This document shows positions 56,392 through 64,000 of a DNA stretch of 64,000 bases, piece after piece (within the stretch, counting starts at the first letter, position 1; each line of letters starts with the position of its first letter). Origin of the DNA: Achromobacter xylosoxidans. GTDB lineage: Bacteria > Pseudomonadota > Gammaproteobacteria > Burkholderiales > Burkholderiaceae_B. A program made the position numbers and the translations under genes. A model generated the notes under the pieces. The model was not told the origin of the DNA. It worked only from the letters and a program-made list of their open reading frames with translations, and made no database searches. The stretch covers positions 2,480,001-2,544,000 of the forward strand of contig NZ_LN831029.1 in NCBI RefSeq assembly GCF_001457475.1, written 5' to 3'.

Positions 56392-58980
56392 ATGAAGCAG
56401 CATGTGTTGTCGGCCGCCCTGGTGGCGGCCTGTTCCTGCCTGCCCGCGATGGCGCAACCCGTGGCGCAAGCCGCGGGCCAGGAGTCCGCAGCCGTCGCGG
56501 CCCCGGCGCAAGGCGTCAACGGCAAGGTCACGATCCGGCGCGACGCCCATGGCATGCCGCACGTCTACGCCGACACGGTGTACGGCATTTTCTACGGCTA
56601 CGGTTACGCGGTGGCGCAGGACCGGCTGTTCCAGATGGAGATGGCGCGGCGCAGCACCCAGGGCCGGGTGGCCGAAGTGCTCGGCGCGTCGATGGTGGCG
56701 TTCGACAAATCCATCCGCGGCAATTTTTCGCCCGAACGCATCCAGCGCCAGCTGGCGGCGCTGCCGGCCGCCGACCGCCAGGTGCTGGACGGCTACGCGG
56801 CCGGCATGAACGCCTGGCTGGCGCGGATCCGCGCGCAGCCGGGGCAGTTGATGCCCAAGGAATTCAACGACCTGGGCTTCGCGCCGGCCGACTGGACCGC
56901 CTACGACGTGGCGATGATCTTCATCGGCACCATGGCGAACCGCTTCTCTGACGCCAACAGCGAGATCGACAACCTGGCGCTGCTGACGGCGCTCAAGGAC
57001 AGGCACGGCGAGGCCGAGGCCATGCGCATCTTCAACCAGCTGCGCTGGCTGACGGACAGCCGCGCGCCGACCACGGTGCCGCCCCAGGAGGGCAGCTACC
57101 AGCCGGCCGTGTTCCAGCCGGAAGGCGCGGACCAGCTGGCCTACGCGCTGCCGCGCTACGACGGCACGCCGCCGATGCTCGAACGCGTGGTGCGCGATCC
57201 GGCCACGCGCGGCGTGGTCGATGGCGCGCCCGCCACGCTGCGGGCTCGACTGGCCGAGCAATACGCGCAATCGGGCCAGCCGGGCATCGCAGGCTTCCCG
57301 ACCACCAGCAACATGTGGATCGTGGGCCGTGACCATGCCAAGGATGCCCGTTCGATCCTGCTGAACGGCCCGCAGTTCGGCTGGTGGAATCCGGCCTACA
57401 CCTACGGCATCGGCCTGCACGGCGCCGGCTTCGACGTGGTCGGCAACACGCCGTTCGCCTATCCCTCCATCCTGTTCGGCCACAATGCGCACGTGGCCTG
57501 GGGCTCGACCGCGGGCTTCGGCGACGATGTCGACATCTACGCCGAGAAGCTCGATCCGGCCGACCGCAACCGTTATTTCCACGACGGCCAATGGAAGACG
57601 CTGGAAAAGCGCACTGACCTGATCCTGGTGAAGGACGCGGCGCCGGTGACGCTGGATGTGTACCGCAGCGTGCATGGCCTGATCGTCAAGTTCGACGACG
57701 CGCAGCACGTGGCCTATGCCAAGGCGCGCGCCTGGGAGGGCTTTGAACTGCAATCGCTGATGGCCTGGACCCGCAAGACGCAGTCGGCCAACTGGGAACA
57801 ATGGAAGGCGCAGGCGGCGCGCCACGCGCTGACCATCAATTGGTACTACGCCGACGACCGCGGCAACATCGGCTACGCGCACACGGGCTTCTATCCCAGG
57901 CGCCGGCCGGGCCACGATCCGCGCCTGCCGGTGCCGGGCACCGGCGAAATGGACTGGCTGGGCCTGTTGCCGTTCTCGACCAATCCGCAGGTCTACAACC
58001 CGGGCCAGGGGTTCATCGCCAACTGGAACAACCAGCCGATGCGCGGCTATCCCTCCACCGACCTGTTCGCCATCGTCTGGGGGCAGGCCGACCGCTATGC
58101 CGAGATCGAGACGCGCCTGAAGGCCATGACCGCCAACGGCGGCAAGGTCAGCCCGCAACAGATGTGGGACCTGATCCGCACCACCAGCTATGCCGACGTC
58201 AACCGCCGCCATTTCCTGCCGTTCCTGCAACGAGCGGTGCAGGGGCTGCCGGCCGACGATCCGCGCGTGCGGCTGGTGGCGGGGCTGGGGGGCTGGGACG
58301 GCATGATGACCAGCGAGCGCGAGCCGGGCTACTACGACAACGCCGGCCCGGCGGTGATGGACGCCTGGCTGCGCGCGATGCTCAAGCGCACCCTGGCCGA
58401 CGAGATGCCGGCCGACTTCTTCAAGTGGTACAGCGCCACCGGGTATCCGACGCCGCAGGCGCCTGCCACTGGTTCGCTCAACCTGACCACCGGCGTGAAG
58501 GTGTTGTTCAACGCCTTGGCGGGTCCGGCTGCCGGGGTGCCGCAGCGGTATGACTTCTTCAATGGCGCGCGCGCCGACGATGTCATCCTGGCGGCGCTGG
58601 ACGACGCGCTGGCGGCCTTGCGCCAGGCTTATGGCAAGGATCCGGCCGCGTGGAAGATCCCGGCGCCGCCGATGGTGTTCGCGCCCAAGAACTTCCTGGG
58701 CGTGCCGCAGGCCGACGCCAAGGCGGTGTTGAGCTATCCGGCCACGCAGAACCGCGGCACCGAGAACAACATGACGGTGTTCGACGGCAGGTCGGTGCGC
58801 GCGGTGGACGTGGTGGCGCCGGGGCAGAGCGGCTTCGTCGCCCCGGACGGCACGCCGTCGCCGCACACCCGCGACCAGTTCGACCTGTACAACAGCTTTG
58901 GCAGCAAGCGGGTGTGGTTCACGGCGGACGAGGTGCGGCGCAACGCTACGTCGGAAGAGACGTTGCGCTACCGGCGGTAA
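56392..58980 (+). CDS. pac: Penicillin G acylase precursor (Ntn hydrolase)
   Basis: 862 residues, collinear with the E. coli PGA precursor. It has a signal peptide (MKQHVLSAALVAACSCLPAMA), alpha chain, spacer, then the autocatalytic cut before serine 306 in FPTTSNMWIVG. The beta chain would then be 557 residues, the E. coli length. NGPQFGWWNPAYTYGIGLHGAGFDVVGNTPFAYPSILFGHN, LTINWYYADDRGNIGYAHTG and FIANWNNQP (oxyanion-hole asparagine) follow that enzyme closely. It removes phenylacetyl-type acyl groups from beta-lactams; the natural substrate is probably a phenylacetylated compound. Its 3' end overlaps the convergent ABC gene by 35 bases. Confidence 0.95.
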   Translation: MKQHVLSAALVAACSCLPAMAQPVAQAAGQESAAVAAPAQGVNGKVTIRRDAHGMPHVYADTVYGIFYGYGYAVAQDRLFQMEMARRSTQGRVAEVLGASMVAFDKSIRGNFSPERIQRQLAALPAADRQVLDGYAAGMNAWLARIRAQPGQLMPKEFNDLGFAPADWTAYDVAMIFIGTMANRFSDANSEIDNLALLTALKDRHGEAEAMRIFNQLRWLTDSRAPTTVPPQEGSYQPAVFQPEGADQLAYALPRYDGTPPMLERVVRDPATRGVVDGAPATLRARLAEQYAQSGQPGIAGFPTTSNMWIVGRDHAKDARSILLNGPQFGWWNPAYTYGIGLHGAGFDVVGNTPFAYPSILFGHNAHVAWGSTAGFGDDVDIYAEKLDPADRNRYFHDGQWKTLEKRTDLILVKDAAPVTLDVYRSVHGLIVKFDDAQHVAYAKARAWEGFELQSLMAWTRKTQSANWEQWKAQAARHALTINWYYADDRGNIGYAHTGFYPRRRPGHDPRLPVPGTGEMDWLGLLPFSTNPQVYNPGQGFIANWNNQPMRGYPSTDLFAIVWGQADRYAEIETRLKAMTANGGKVSPQQMWDLIRTTSYADVNRRHFLPFLQRAVQGLPADDPRVRLVAGLGGWDGMMTSEREPGYYDNAGPAVMDAWLRAMLKRTLADEMPADFFKWYSATGYPTPQAPATGSLNLTTGVKVLFNALAGPAAGVPQRYDFFNGARADDVILAALDDALAALRQAYGKDPAAWKIPAPPMVFAPKNFLGVPQADAKAVLSYPATQNRGTENNMTVFDGRSVRAVDVVAPGQSGFVAPDGTPSPHTRDQFDLYNSFGSKRVWFTADEVRRNATSEETLRYRR

Positions 58981-61900
58981 GGTCGCGCGCCCCCTGGTGG
59001 CTGGCAAGCCGGGCGTACGCGCCTTGCTTGCGCAGCAACTGGTCATGGGTGCCGGCCTCGGCCAGGGCGCCGTTGTCCAGCACCAGGATCAGGTCGGCGT
59101 CGCGGATGGTGGCCAGGCGGTGCGCGATCACCAGCGTGGTCCGGTGCCGCATCAGCACATCCAGCGCGCCACGCACCTGCATCTCGGACAGGGTGTCCAG
59201 GTGCGAGGTGGCTTCGTCCAGGATCAGCACCGGCGCGTTCTTCAGGAAGGCGCGGGCGATCGAGATGCGCTGGCGCTGGCCGCCGGACAGCTGCATGCCG
59301 CGTTCGCCCACGCGCGTGGCCAGGCCCTCGGGCAGGCTGCGCACGAAATCGCCGAGCGCGGCCTGTTCCAACGCCCGCGCCAGTTCCTCGCGGCTGGCGT
59401 CGGGACGCGCCAGGCGGATGTTGCCCTCCAGCGTGTCGTTGAACAGATAGGTGTCCTGCGTCACCAGCGCCACGCGTTCGCGCAGGCCGTCCAGCCGCAG
59501 CTGGCGCACGTCCACGCCGTCGAGCTTGACCGCCCCCTGGCGCGGATCCCAGAAGCGCAGCAGCAGGCTGGCCACGGTGCTCTTGCCCGCGCCCGAGGCG
59601 CCGACCACGGCCACGGTGGCGCCGGCCGGCACGGTGAAGCTCAGGTCGCGCAGCGTGTCCTGGCTCTTGCCGGGATAGGTGAAATACACGTGGTCGAACG
59701 CCAGCGACAGGCCGTGCGGCGCCACCGGCGGCGGCAGCGGGCCGTCGGTGACCGGCTCGGGCTCGTTGTTGACCACGTGCAGGCGGCGGGTGGCGGCGAT
59801 GGTGTCGGCCAGCTGGCGGCTGACCTGGGAGATCTCCGACACCGGCAGGAAGGTGGCCAGCGCGATCAGCACCAGCAGCGGCAGCATGCTGGCGGACAGG
59901 GCGCCGGCCGACACCTGCAGCGCGCCGACCACGGCCACGGCCAGGCCGCCCAGGCCCATGGCGGTCTCGAACCAGGCGGTCTGGCGCGACAGGTCGCGCA
60001 GGATATCCAGGCGGCGCACGCGGTACTGGTCGGCGACCTTGAGGAATTCCTGGCGGCGGCGGCCGGTGGCCTGGAACGCGGTCAGGTCGGCCAGGCCCTG
60101 GATGGTGTCGGTGGTGTGCGCGCTCATTTCGCCCAGCGCCTGGCGGGCGTGGTCGCCCAGCGCGTCGACCTTGCGGCGTCCGCGCACCGGCGACACCAGC
60201 GCATAGGCCAGGAACGGCAGCAGCGCCAGCGCCACGGGCCAGCTGTAGAAGGCCAGGAAGCCCAGCACCGACAGCGGCACCAGCACCGAGACGATGGCCG
60301 GCGCGATGGTGTGGGCGTAGAAGTACTCGACCATTTCGACGTCCTGCGTCGCCAGCGCCACCAGGTCGCCGGAGCGGCGTTGCAGCAGGTAGGCGGGCGC
60401 CAGCCGCTCCAGCTTGTCGTAGAGCTTGACGCGCATGTCGGCCAGCAGTTGGTAGGCCATGGCGTGCGCCAGCCACGATTCGAGCCAGTGGAACAGCGCG
60501 GCCAGCGGCGCGGCGATCAGCAGGCCGACGATCAGCGCGGAGGTGTCGCGGCCGTCGCGGATGGCGGCCACCACCAGCGCGCTCAGCACGCCGACGCCGA
60601 TGAAGGCCGCCACCCGCGCCACGCCAAGAAGGATGGTGGCGATCAGGGTGCCGCGCCAGGGTTGCACCACCGACAGCAGGGTCGCCAGCGTGGCGCGCCA
60701 GCCGACCTGTTCGGCATCGGCATCCAGCGAGCGCAGCGCCGGGCCCTGGCCGCCGGCGTCATCGTCATTGCCGTGGGCGGCGGGCGTGGCCGCGCGCGCC
60801 ATCGCGGCCTGCGCGGGCGCGGCCGGCGCGGCCAGCGCCAGGGCCTGTTCATGCATCAGGCGGTAATACAGGCCGCGCTGGCGCATCAGCGCATCGTGCG
60901 GGCCCTGCTCGACCACGCGGCCCTGGTCCAGCACCAGGCAGCGGTCGGCGCCGATCACGCTGGCCAGGCGGTGCGCCAGGATCAGCGTGGTGCGGCCGGC
61001 CATCAGGCGGTCCAGGGCCTGCTGGATCAGCGCTTCGTTCTCGGTGTCGACCGACGACAGCGCCTCGTCCAGGATCAGGATGGGCGCGTCGCGCAGCAGG
61101 GCGCGGGCGATCGCCACGCGCTGGCGCTGGCCGCCCGACAGTTGCAGGCCGCGCTCGCCGATGCGGGTGGCGTAGCCTTGCGGCAGCGCCATGATGAAGT
61201 CGTCGATGTTGGCGGCGCGGGCGGCGGCGCGCACCTCGTCATGGCTGGCGTCGGGCCGGCCCAGCCGCAGGTTCTCGTCGATGGTGCCGTGGAACAGCGT
61301 GATGTCCTGGCTGACCAGCGCCATCTGGCCCAGCAGTGTCTGCGTGTCGAGCCGGTTGACGTCGTGGCCGCCGACGCGGATGGCGCCGGCCTGCGGCACG
61401 CACTCGCGCAACAGCAGGCGCACGATGGTGGACTTGCCGGCGCCGCTGGGGCCGACGATGCCGACGCGTTCGCCGGCGGCGACGCGGAACGACAGGCCCT
61501 GGTGCGCCGGGCGCTGCGGCGAATACGAGAACGCCACCGCGTCGAATTCAATAGTGGGGTCGAGCCGCGCGGGGGCGGCGCCCGCCTGCACGGCGGGGGC
61601 GGCGGTCAGCGGCTGCGCGTCCATCAGCGCGTGGATGCTGGCGGCGGCCGATTGGCCCAGCATGCCCCGGTGCAGCACCGAGCGCAGGTCGCGCAGCGGG
61701 CGGAAGATCTCGGTGCCGGCCATCAGCACGATCAGCAGCGCTTCCACGCTCATGTCGCCGGCGGCCACGCGCCAGGCGCCCACGGTCAGCGCCAGCGCGG
61801 CGCCCAGCGCCACGCCCAGGTCGCTGATGCCGCGCGTCAGCAGGCTCACCGACAGCACCCAGAAGGTGTTGTCCGACAGGGCCCGGGCGCGGGCGGCCAG

Positions 61901-62560
61901 GCGCTCGCCCCAGGCCTTGCCCTGGCCGTACGATTTCAGTGTCGGCAGGCCCTGGACGGCGTCCAGGAATTCCTCGCCGAATTCGTTCAGCGAGCGGGTG
62001 CGCGCCAGGCTGGCGCGGCGGTCGAGCATGTGCACGGCCATCGGCCCGAACAACGCGAACAACGCCGCGACCAGGAACACCAGCGCGGTCGGCACGTCCC
62101 AGAAAGCGATGACGGCGAAGATCGCGAACGGCGCGGCCGCGGCGATGGCGACCTGCGGCAGGTACTGGCCGAAGAAGGTCTGCAATTGCTCCACGCCGTC
62201 CACCACCGTCAGCATCACGCCGCCGGTGCGCTGGTTGGCGAACCAGGCCGGCCCCAGCGCCACGATGCGGTCGTAGAGCCGCGCGCGCAGCGTCTGCTGC
62301 ACCTGCGCCGAGCAGCGGTTGGCCTGCACCGTGCGCAGGTGGTCGAGCAGGGCGCGCAGCAGCACCATGGCGCCGGCGTACAGGGCCGGCGCGAGCCAGT
62401 CCTGCCAGGGCGCGCCGTCGAACATGCGCGCCAGCAGCTGGCCCAGGAAAACGTAGCGGGCGATGCCCGCGGCCAGCGCCAGCAGGCCGAGGAAAATGCC
62501 GCCCGCCATGCCGGCGCGCAGCCCCGCGGTCAGTTGCCAAAGCCTCGAATCGAAATACAT
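58946..62560 (-). CDS. Double ABC exporter: two permease-ATPase halves in one chain
   Basis: 1204 residues from ATG 62560, which follows AAGGAG by 8 bases. Half 1: membrane domain (about 10-330), Walker A GPSGAGKST (~370), signature LSGGQRQR, Walker B ILILDEALSSVD. A linker rich in alanine follows (~580-640). Half 2: membrane domain, Walker A GASGAGKST (~987), LSGGQRQR, VLILDEATSHLD. Both ATP sites look functional, though half 1 has DEAL in place of DEAT. Halves are usually separate genes, as in CydDC and heterodimeric exporters; here they are fused. The substrate is not known; no cytochrome bd genes are in view to support a CydDC role. Confidence 0.9.
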   Translation of the reverse strand: MYFDSRLWQLTAGLRAGMAGGIFLGLLALAAGIARYVFLGQLLARMFDGAPWQDWLAPALYAGAMVLLRALLDHLRTVQANRCSAQVQQTLRARLYDRIVALGPAWFANQRTGGVMLTVVDGVEQLQTFFGQYLPQVAIAAAAPFAIFAVIAFWDVPTALVFLVAALFALFGPMAVHMLDRRASLARTRSLNEFGEEFLDAVQGLPTLKSYGQGKAWGERLAARARALSDNTFWVLSVSLLTRGISDLGVALGAALALTVGAWRVAAGDMSVEALLIVLMAGTEIFRPLRDLRSVLHRGMLGQSAAASIHALMDAQPLTAAPAVQAGAAPARLDPTIEFDAVAFSYSPQRPAHQGLSFRVAAGERVGIVGPSGAGKSTIVRLLLRECVPQAGAIRVGGHDVNRLDTQTLLGQMALVSQDITLFHGTIDENLRLGRPDASHDEVRAAARAANIDDFIMALPQGYATRIGERGLQLSGGQRQRVAIARALLRDAPILILDEALSSVDTENEALIQQALDRLMAGRTTLILAHRLASVIGADRCLVLDQGRVVEQGPHDALMRQRGLYYRLMHEQALALAAPAAPAQAAMARAATPAAHGNDDDAGGQGPALRSLDADAEQVGWRATLATLLSVVQPWRGTLIATILLGVARVAAFIGVGVLSALVVAAIRDGRDTSALIVGLLIAAPLAALFHWLESWLAHAMAYQLLADMRVKLYDKLERLAPAYLLQRRSGDLVALATQDVEMVEYFYAHTIAPAIVSVLVPLSVLGFLAFYSWPVALALLPFLAYALVSPVRGRRKVDALGDHARQALGEMSAHTTDTIQGLADLTAFQATGRRRQEFLKVADQYRVRRLDILRDLSRQTAWFETAMGLGGLAVAVVGALQVSAGALSASMLPLLVLIALATFLPVSEISQVSRQLADTIAATRRLHVVNNEPEPVTDGPLPPPVAPHGLSLAFDHVYFTYPGKSQDTLRDLSFTVPAGATVAVVGASGAGKSTVASLLLRFWDPRQGAVKLDGVDVRQLRLDGLRERVALVTQDTYLFNDTLEGNIRLARPDASREELARALEQAALGDFVRSLPEGLATRVGERGMQLSGGQRQRISIARAFLKNAPVLILDEATSHLDTLSEMQVRGALDVLMRHRTTLVIAHRLATIRDADLILVLDNGALAEAGTHDQLLRKQGAYARLASHQGARDLTAGSATSLPT

Positions 62561-62630
62561 ATCAATGCTCCTTGCAGAGCCTGCATGGTCACGCATCCGG
62601 CCCTTGCGCGATAGCGATAGTTATTCAATC

Positions 62631-62655
62631 ATGGGTTGAGATAAACTCAACCCAT
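62631..62655. promoter_or_regulatory. 25-bp palindrome at the LysR start: autoregulatory operator
   Basis: ATGGGTTGAG-ATAAA-CTCAACCCAT, ten-base perfect arms. It contains T-N11-A (TGAGATAAACTCA), the core of LysR sites, and its last two bases are the first two of the LysR ATG at 62654. It also lies in the promoter region of the divergent double ABC exporter. Confidence 0.7.
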
Positions 62656-63619
62656 GCCGACCCTGCCCACCCATATGCCGCCCTTGGCCGCGCTGCGCGC
62701 CTTCGAGGCCGTCGCCCGCCTGGGCAGCCTCAGCCGCGCCGCGGCCGAGCTCAACGTCACCAAGAGCGCCGTCAGCCATCAGCTGCGCGCGCTGGAGGCC
62801 GACCTGGGCGTGAGCCTGCTGCGCCGGGGCGGCACGGTGCGCCGGGCGGAAACCACCGAGGCCGGCGCCGCGCTGCTGGTGTCGGTACAACAGGCCTTGA
62901 CCCTGCTGGAGACCGCCTGCCGCCATGCCCGCAGCAGCGCGCGCGGCAAGCGGCGCTACAACCTGAACGTGTCGGCCAACCCCTCGCTGGCCGCGCTTTG
63001 GCTGGCGCCGCGCATCGGCCGCTTCATCGAACTGCACCCGGACATCGACATCCAGGTGTTCCTGCACGCCAGCCAGGACCCTGCCTGGAAAGCGCAGGAC
63101 ATCGACCTGGCCTTCCTGCACGTGCGCGCCCTCGGCCCGCACCTGGCGGCGCCGGGCGATATCCCGCTGATGACGGAAACCGTGGTGCCGGTGTGCAGCC
63201 CGGCGCTGGTCGCGCCCGACGAACGCGACGACCCCGCGGTCTTCACGCGCCACCGCTGGCTGGAGGAAAAGCACATCGACAGTCCCGAAACCGATTGGCG
63301 CACCTGGCGTCCGCGCCTGGGCCTGCCGGAAAGCGCCGGCCAGGATCCGCTGGTGCTGAGCGGCCTGAGCACGGTGGTGGCGGCGGCGGCCGCCGGCGTC
63401 GGCATCGCGCTGGGGCGAGCGCCATTGATCGACGAGGAACTGGCCAGCGGCCGGCTGGTGACGCTGGCGCCGGGGCTGCGCATGCCGGGCTCGTGGGGAT
63501 ACGTGATGCGCATCCACGCCAACCGGCCGATGGACGCCTCGTTGCCGGCGCTGGTGGAGTTCCTGGCCGAGGAGGGGCGCGGCGCGACGATGTCGTGGCG
63601 TCAGCCGGGCGCGGCCTAG
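62654..63619 (+). CDS. LysR-family regulator, GcvA-like
   Basis: 321 residues. MPPLAALRAFEAVARLGSLSRAAAELNVTKSAVSHQLRALEADLGVSLLRRGG is of the GcvA branch. Because that branch normally begins at MPPL, the real start may be the ATG at 62675, seven codons on, leaving the palindrome wholly upstream. No clear ribosome-binding site at either. It is divergent from the double ABC exporter, which it may regulate together with itself. Confidence 0.9.
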   Translation: MPTLPTHMPPLAALRAFEAVARLGSLSRAAAELNVTKSAVSHQLRALEADLGVSLLRRGGTVRRAETTEAGAALLVSVQQALTLLETACRHARSSARGKRRYNLNVSANPSLAALWLAPRIGRFIELHPDIDIQVFLHASQDPAWKAQDIDLAFLHVRALGPHLAAPGDIPLMTETVVPVCSPALVAPDERDDPAVFTRHRWLEEKHIDSPETDWRTWRPRLGLPESAGQDPLVLSGLSTVVAAAAAGVGIALGRAPLIDEELASGRLVTLAPGLRMPGSWGYVMRIHANRPMDASLPALVEFLAEEGRGATMSWRQPGAA

Positions 63620-63668
63620 TGTGCTGTCCCCTGGATTTCGTGCGGGCGTGTCCACGGGACAGCACACT
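63618..63668. repeat. Long inverted repeat immediately after the LysR stop
   Basis: AGTGTGCTGTCCC (63618-63630) and its exact complement GGGACAGCACACT (63656-63668), with a 25-base loop in which TGGA/TCCA can extend the stem. The left arm begins inside the stop codon. There is no T run, so it is not a normal terminator; it looks like a REP-type or transcript-end hairpin. Confidence 0.7.
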
Positions 63669-63844
63669 GGCCGTCGCGCAGCCGCTGGCGCCTGGCCTGG
63701 ACGCTGGCGGGCCGGCTGCCATGACGCCGTTTTCCTTCCATCGTTGCCCATCGGTCGCTTCTACTCAATATTCGCCGCGCTGATATAGCGGGCGCCGGCC
63801 GCGGCCCGCGTCACACTGCCGCCATTGCTTTCTGGAGCGTGGCC

Positions 63845-64000
63845 ATGAAGAGTTATGACGTGATCGTGATCGGCGCTGGCGTGGTCGGCGCCTCGGTCGC
63901 CTTCCACCTGGCGGCCCTGGGCGCCCGCAACGTGCTGGTGCTGGACCGCGGCGCCATCGGCGCTGGCACCACCGCGCAATCGTCGGGCATCCTGCGCACC
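63845..64000 (+). CDS. FAD-dependent oxidoreductase, DAO family (5' end only)
   Basis: First 52 codons. MKSYDVIVIGAGVVGASVAFHLAALGARNVLVLD is the dinucleotide-binding fold (G-x-G-x2-G) of D-amino-acid/sarcosine/glycerol-3-phosphate oxidase-like enzymes, followed by GAIGAGTTAQSSGILR, typical of the sarcosine oxidase beta/dimethylglycine dehydrogenase group. TGGAG precedes the ATG. The remainder is outside the window, so the substrate cannot be assigned. Confidence 0.85.
   Translation, partial: MKSYDVIVIGAGVVGASVAFHLAALGARNVLVLDRGAIGAGTTAQSSGILRT

Overview
The window is about 68% GC and reads as a beta-proteobacterial chromosome of the Alcaligenaceae, most likely Achromobacter, with a close Bordetella relative as the alternative. 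This is inferred from three things: many Bug/TctC solute receptors (three here) and LysR regulators beside small catabolic operons, a penicillin G acylase of the Achromobacter/Alcaligenes/E. coli type, and a periplasmic nitrate reductase operon. I see no rRNA, tRNA, CRISPR array, transposase or integrase. Nearly every gene looks intact, and it reads as stable chromosome rather than a mobile island.

Layout. 1-1.5 kb: 5' part of a nap operon (napE, napD, start of napA) on the minus strand. 1.8-8.4 kb: an uncharacterised catabolic locus (beta-keto acid cleavage enzyme, 3-hydroxyacyl-CoA-type dehydrogenase, LysR, FCD GntR, IlvD/Edd dehydratase, Bug receptor). Two of its promoters share the same LysR-type operator/promoter module. 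8.7-11.6 kb: a convergent rpfR/rpfF pair, i.e. a cis-2-unsaturated fatty acid (BDSF/DSF) quorum-sensing and c-di-GMP module. 12-14.2 kb: a Fur-type TonB siderophore receptor with a strong terminator. 14.3-15 kb: a HigBA-like toxin-antitoxin pair. 15-19.2 kb: Bug receptor, LysR, CaiB/BaiF CoA-transferase and enoyl-CoA hydratase. 19.3-23.2 kb: YiiX-like amidase, SDR, LysR, GntP permease. 23.3-26.4 kb: second TonB receptor with a divergent AraC regulator. 26.4-29.6 kb: APH(6)/Hur-like kinase, Nudix hydrolase, and a TetR/TetA-like pair with twin operators.

29.7-33.5 kb: LysR, class II aldolase, MHS-family transporter and HCCA-isomerase-like protein. 33.7-40.4 kb: LivK-type binding protein, HutC-type GntR, CoA ligase and cyclase-family hydrolase, divergent from a Bug receptor and SDR across a perfect palindrome. 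40.4-43.8 kb: zinc-ribbon protein, GlxA-type regulator head-to-head with an isonitrile-hydratase-like DJ-1 protein, Lrp regulator and LysE exporter. 43.9-46.1 kb: ABC exporter preceded by a promoter and a 16-codon leader ORF. 46.2-54.9 kb: TRAP transporter (DctP plus fused DctQM), divergent IclR with paired operators, then thiolase, CoA ligase, SDR and two PPC/DUF296 proteins. 55-64 kb: small membrane protein, LysR, penicillin G acylase, a 1204-residue double ABC exporter, LysR, and the start of a DAO-family flavoenzyme.

Most operons follow one plan: one receptor or transporter, two to four CoA- or hydroxyacid-handling enzymes and a dedicated regulator, with ATGA stop/start overlaps inside operons. 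The items most worth a second look are the duplicated LysR operator module, the rpf signalling pair, the leader peptide before the ABC exporter, the PPC-protein operon, and the acylase locus.
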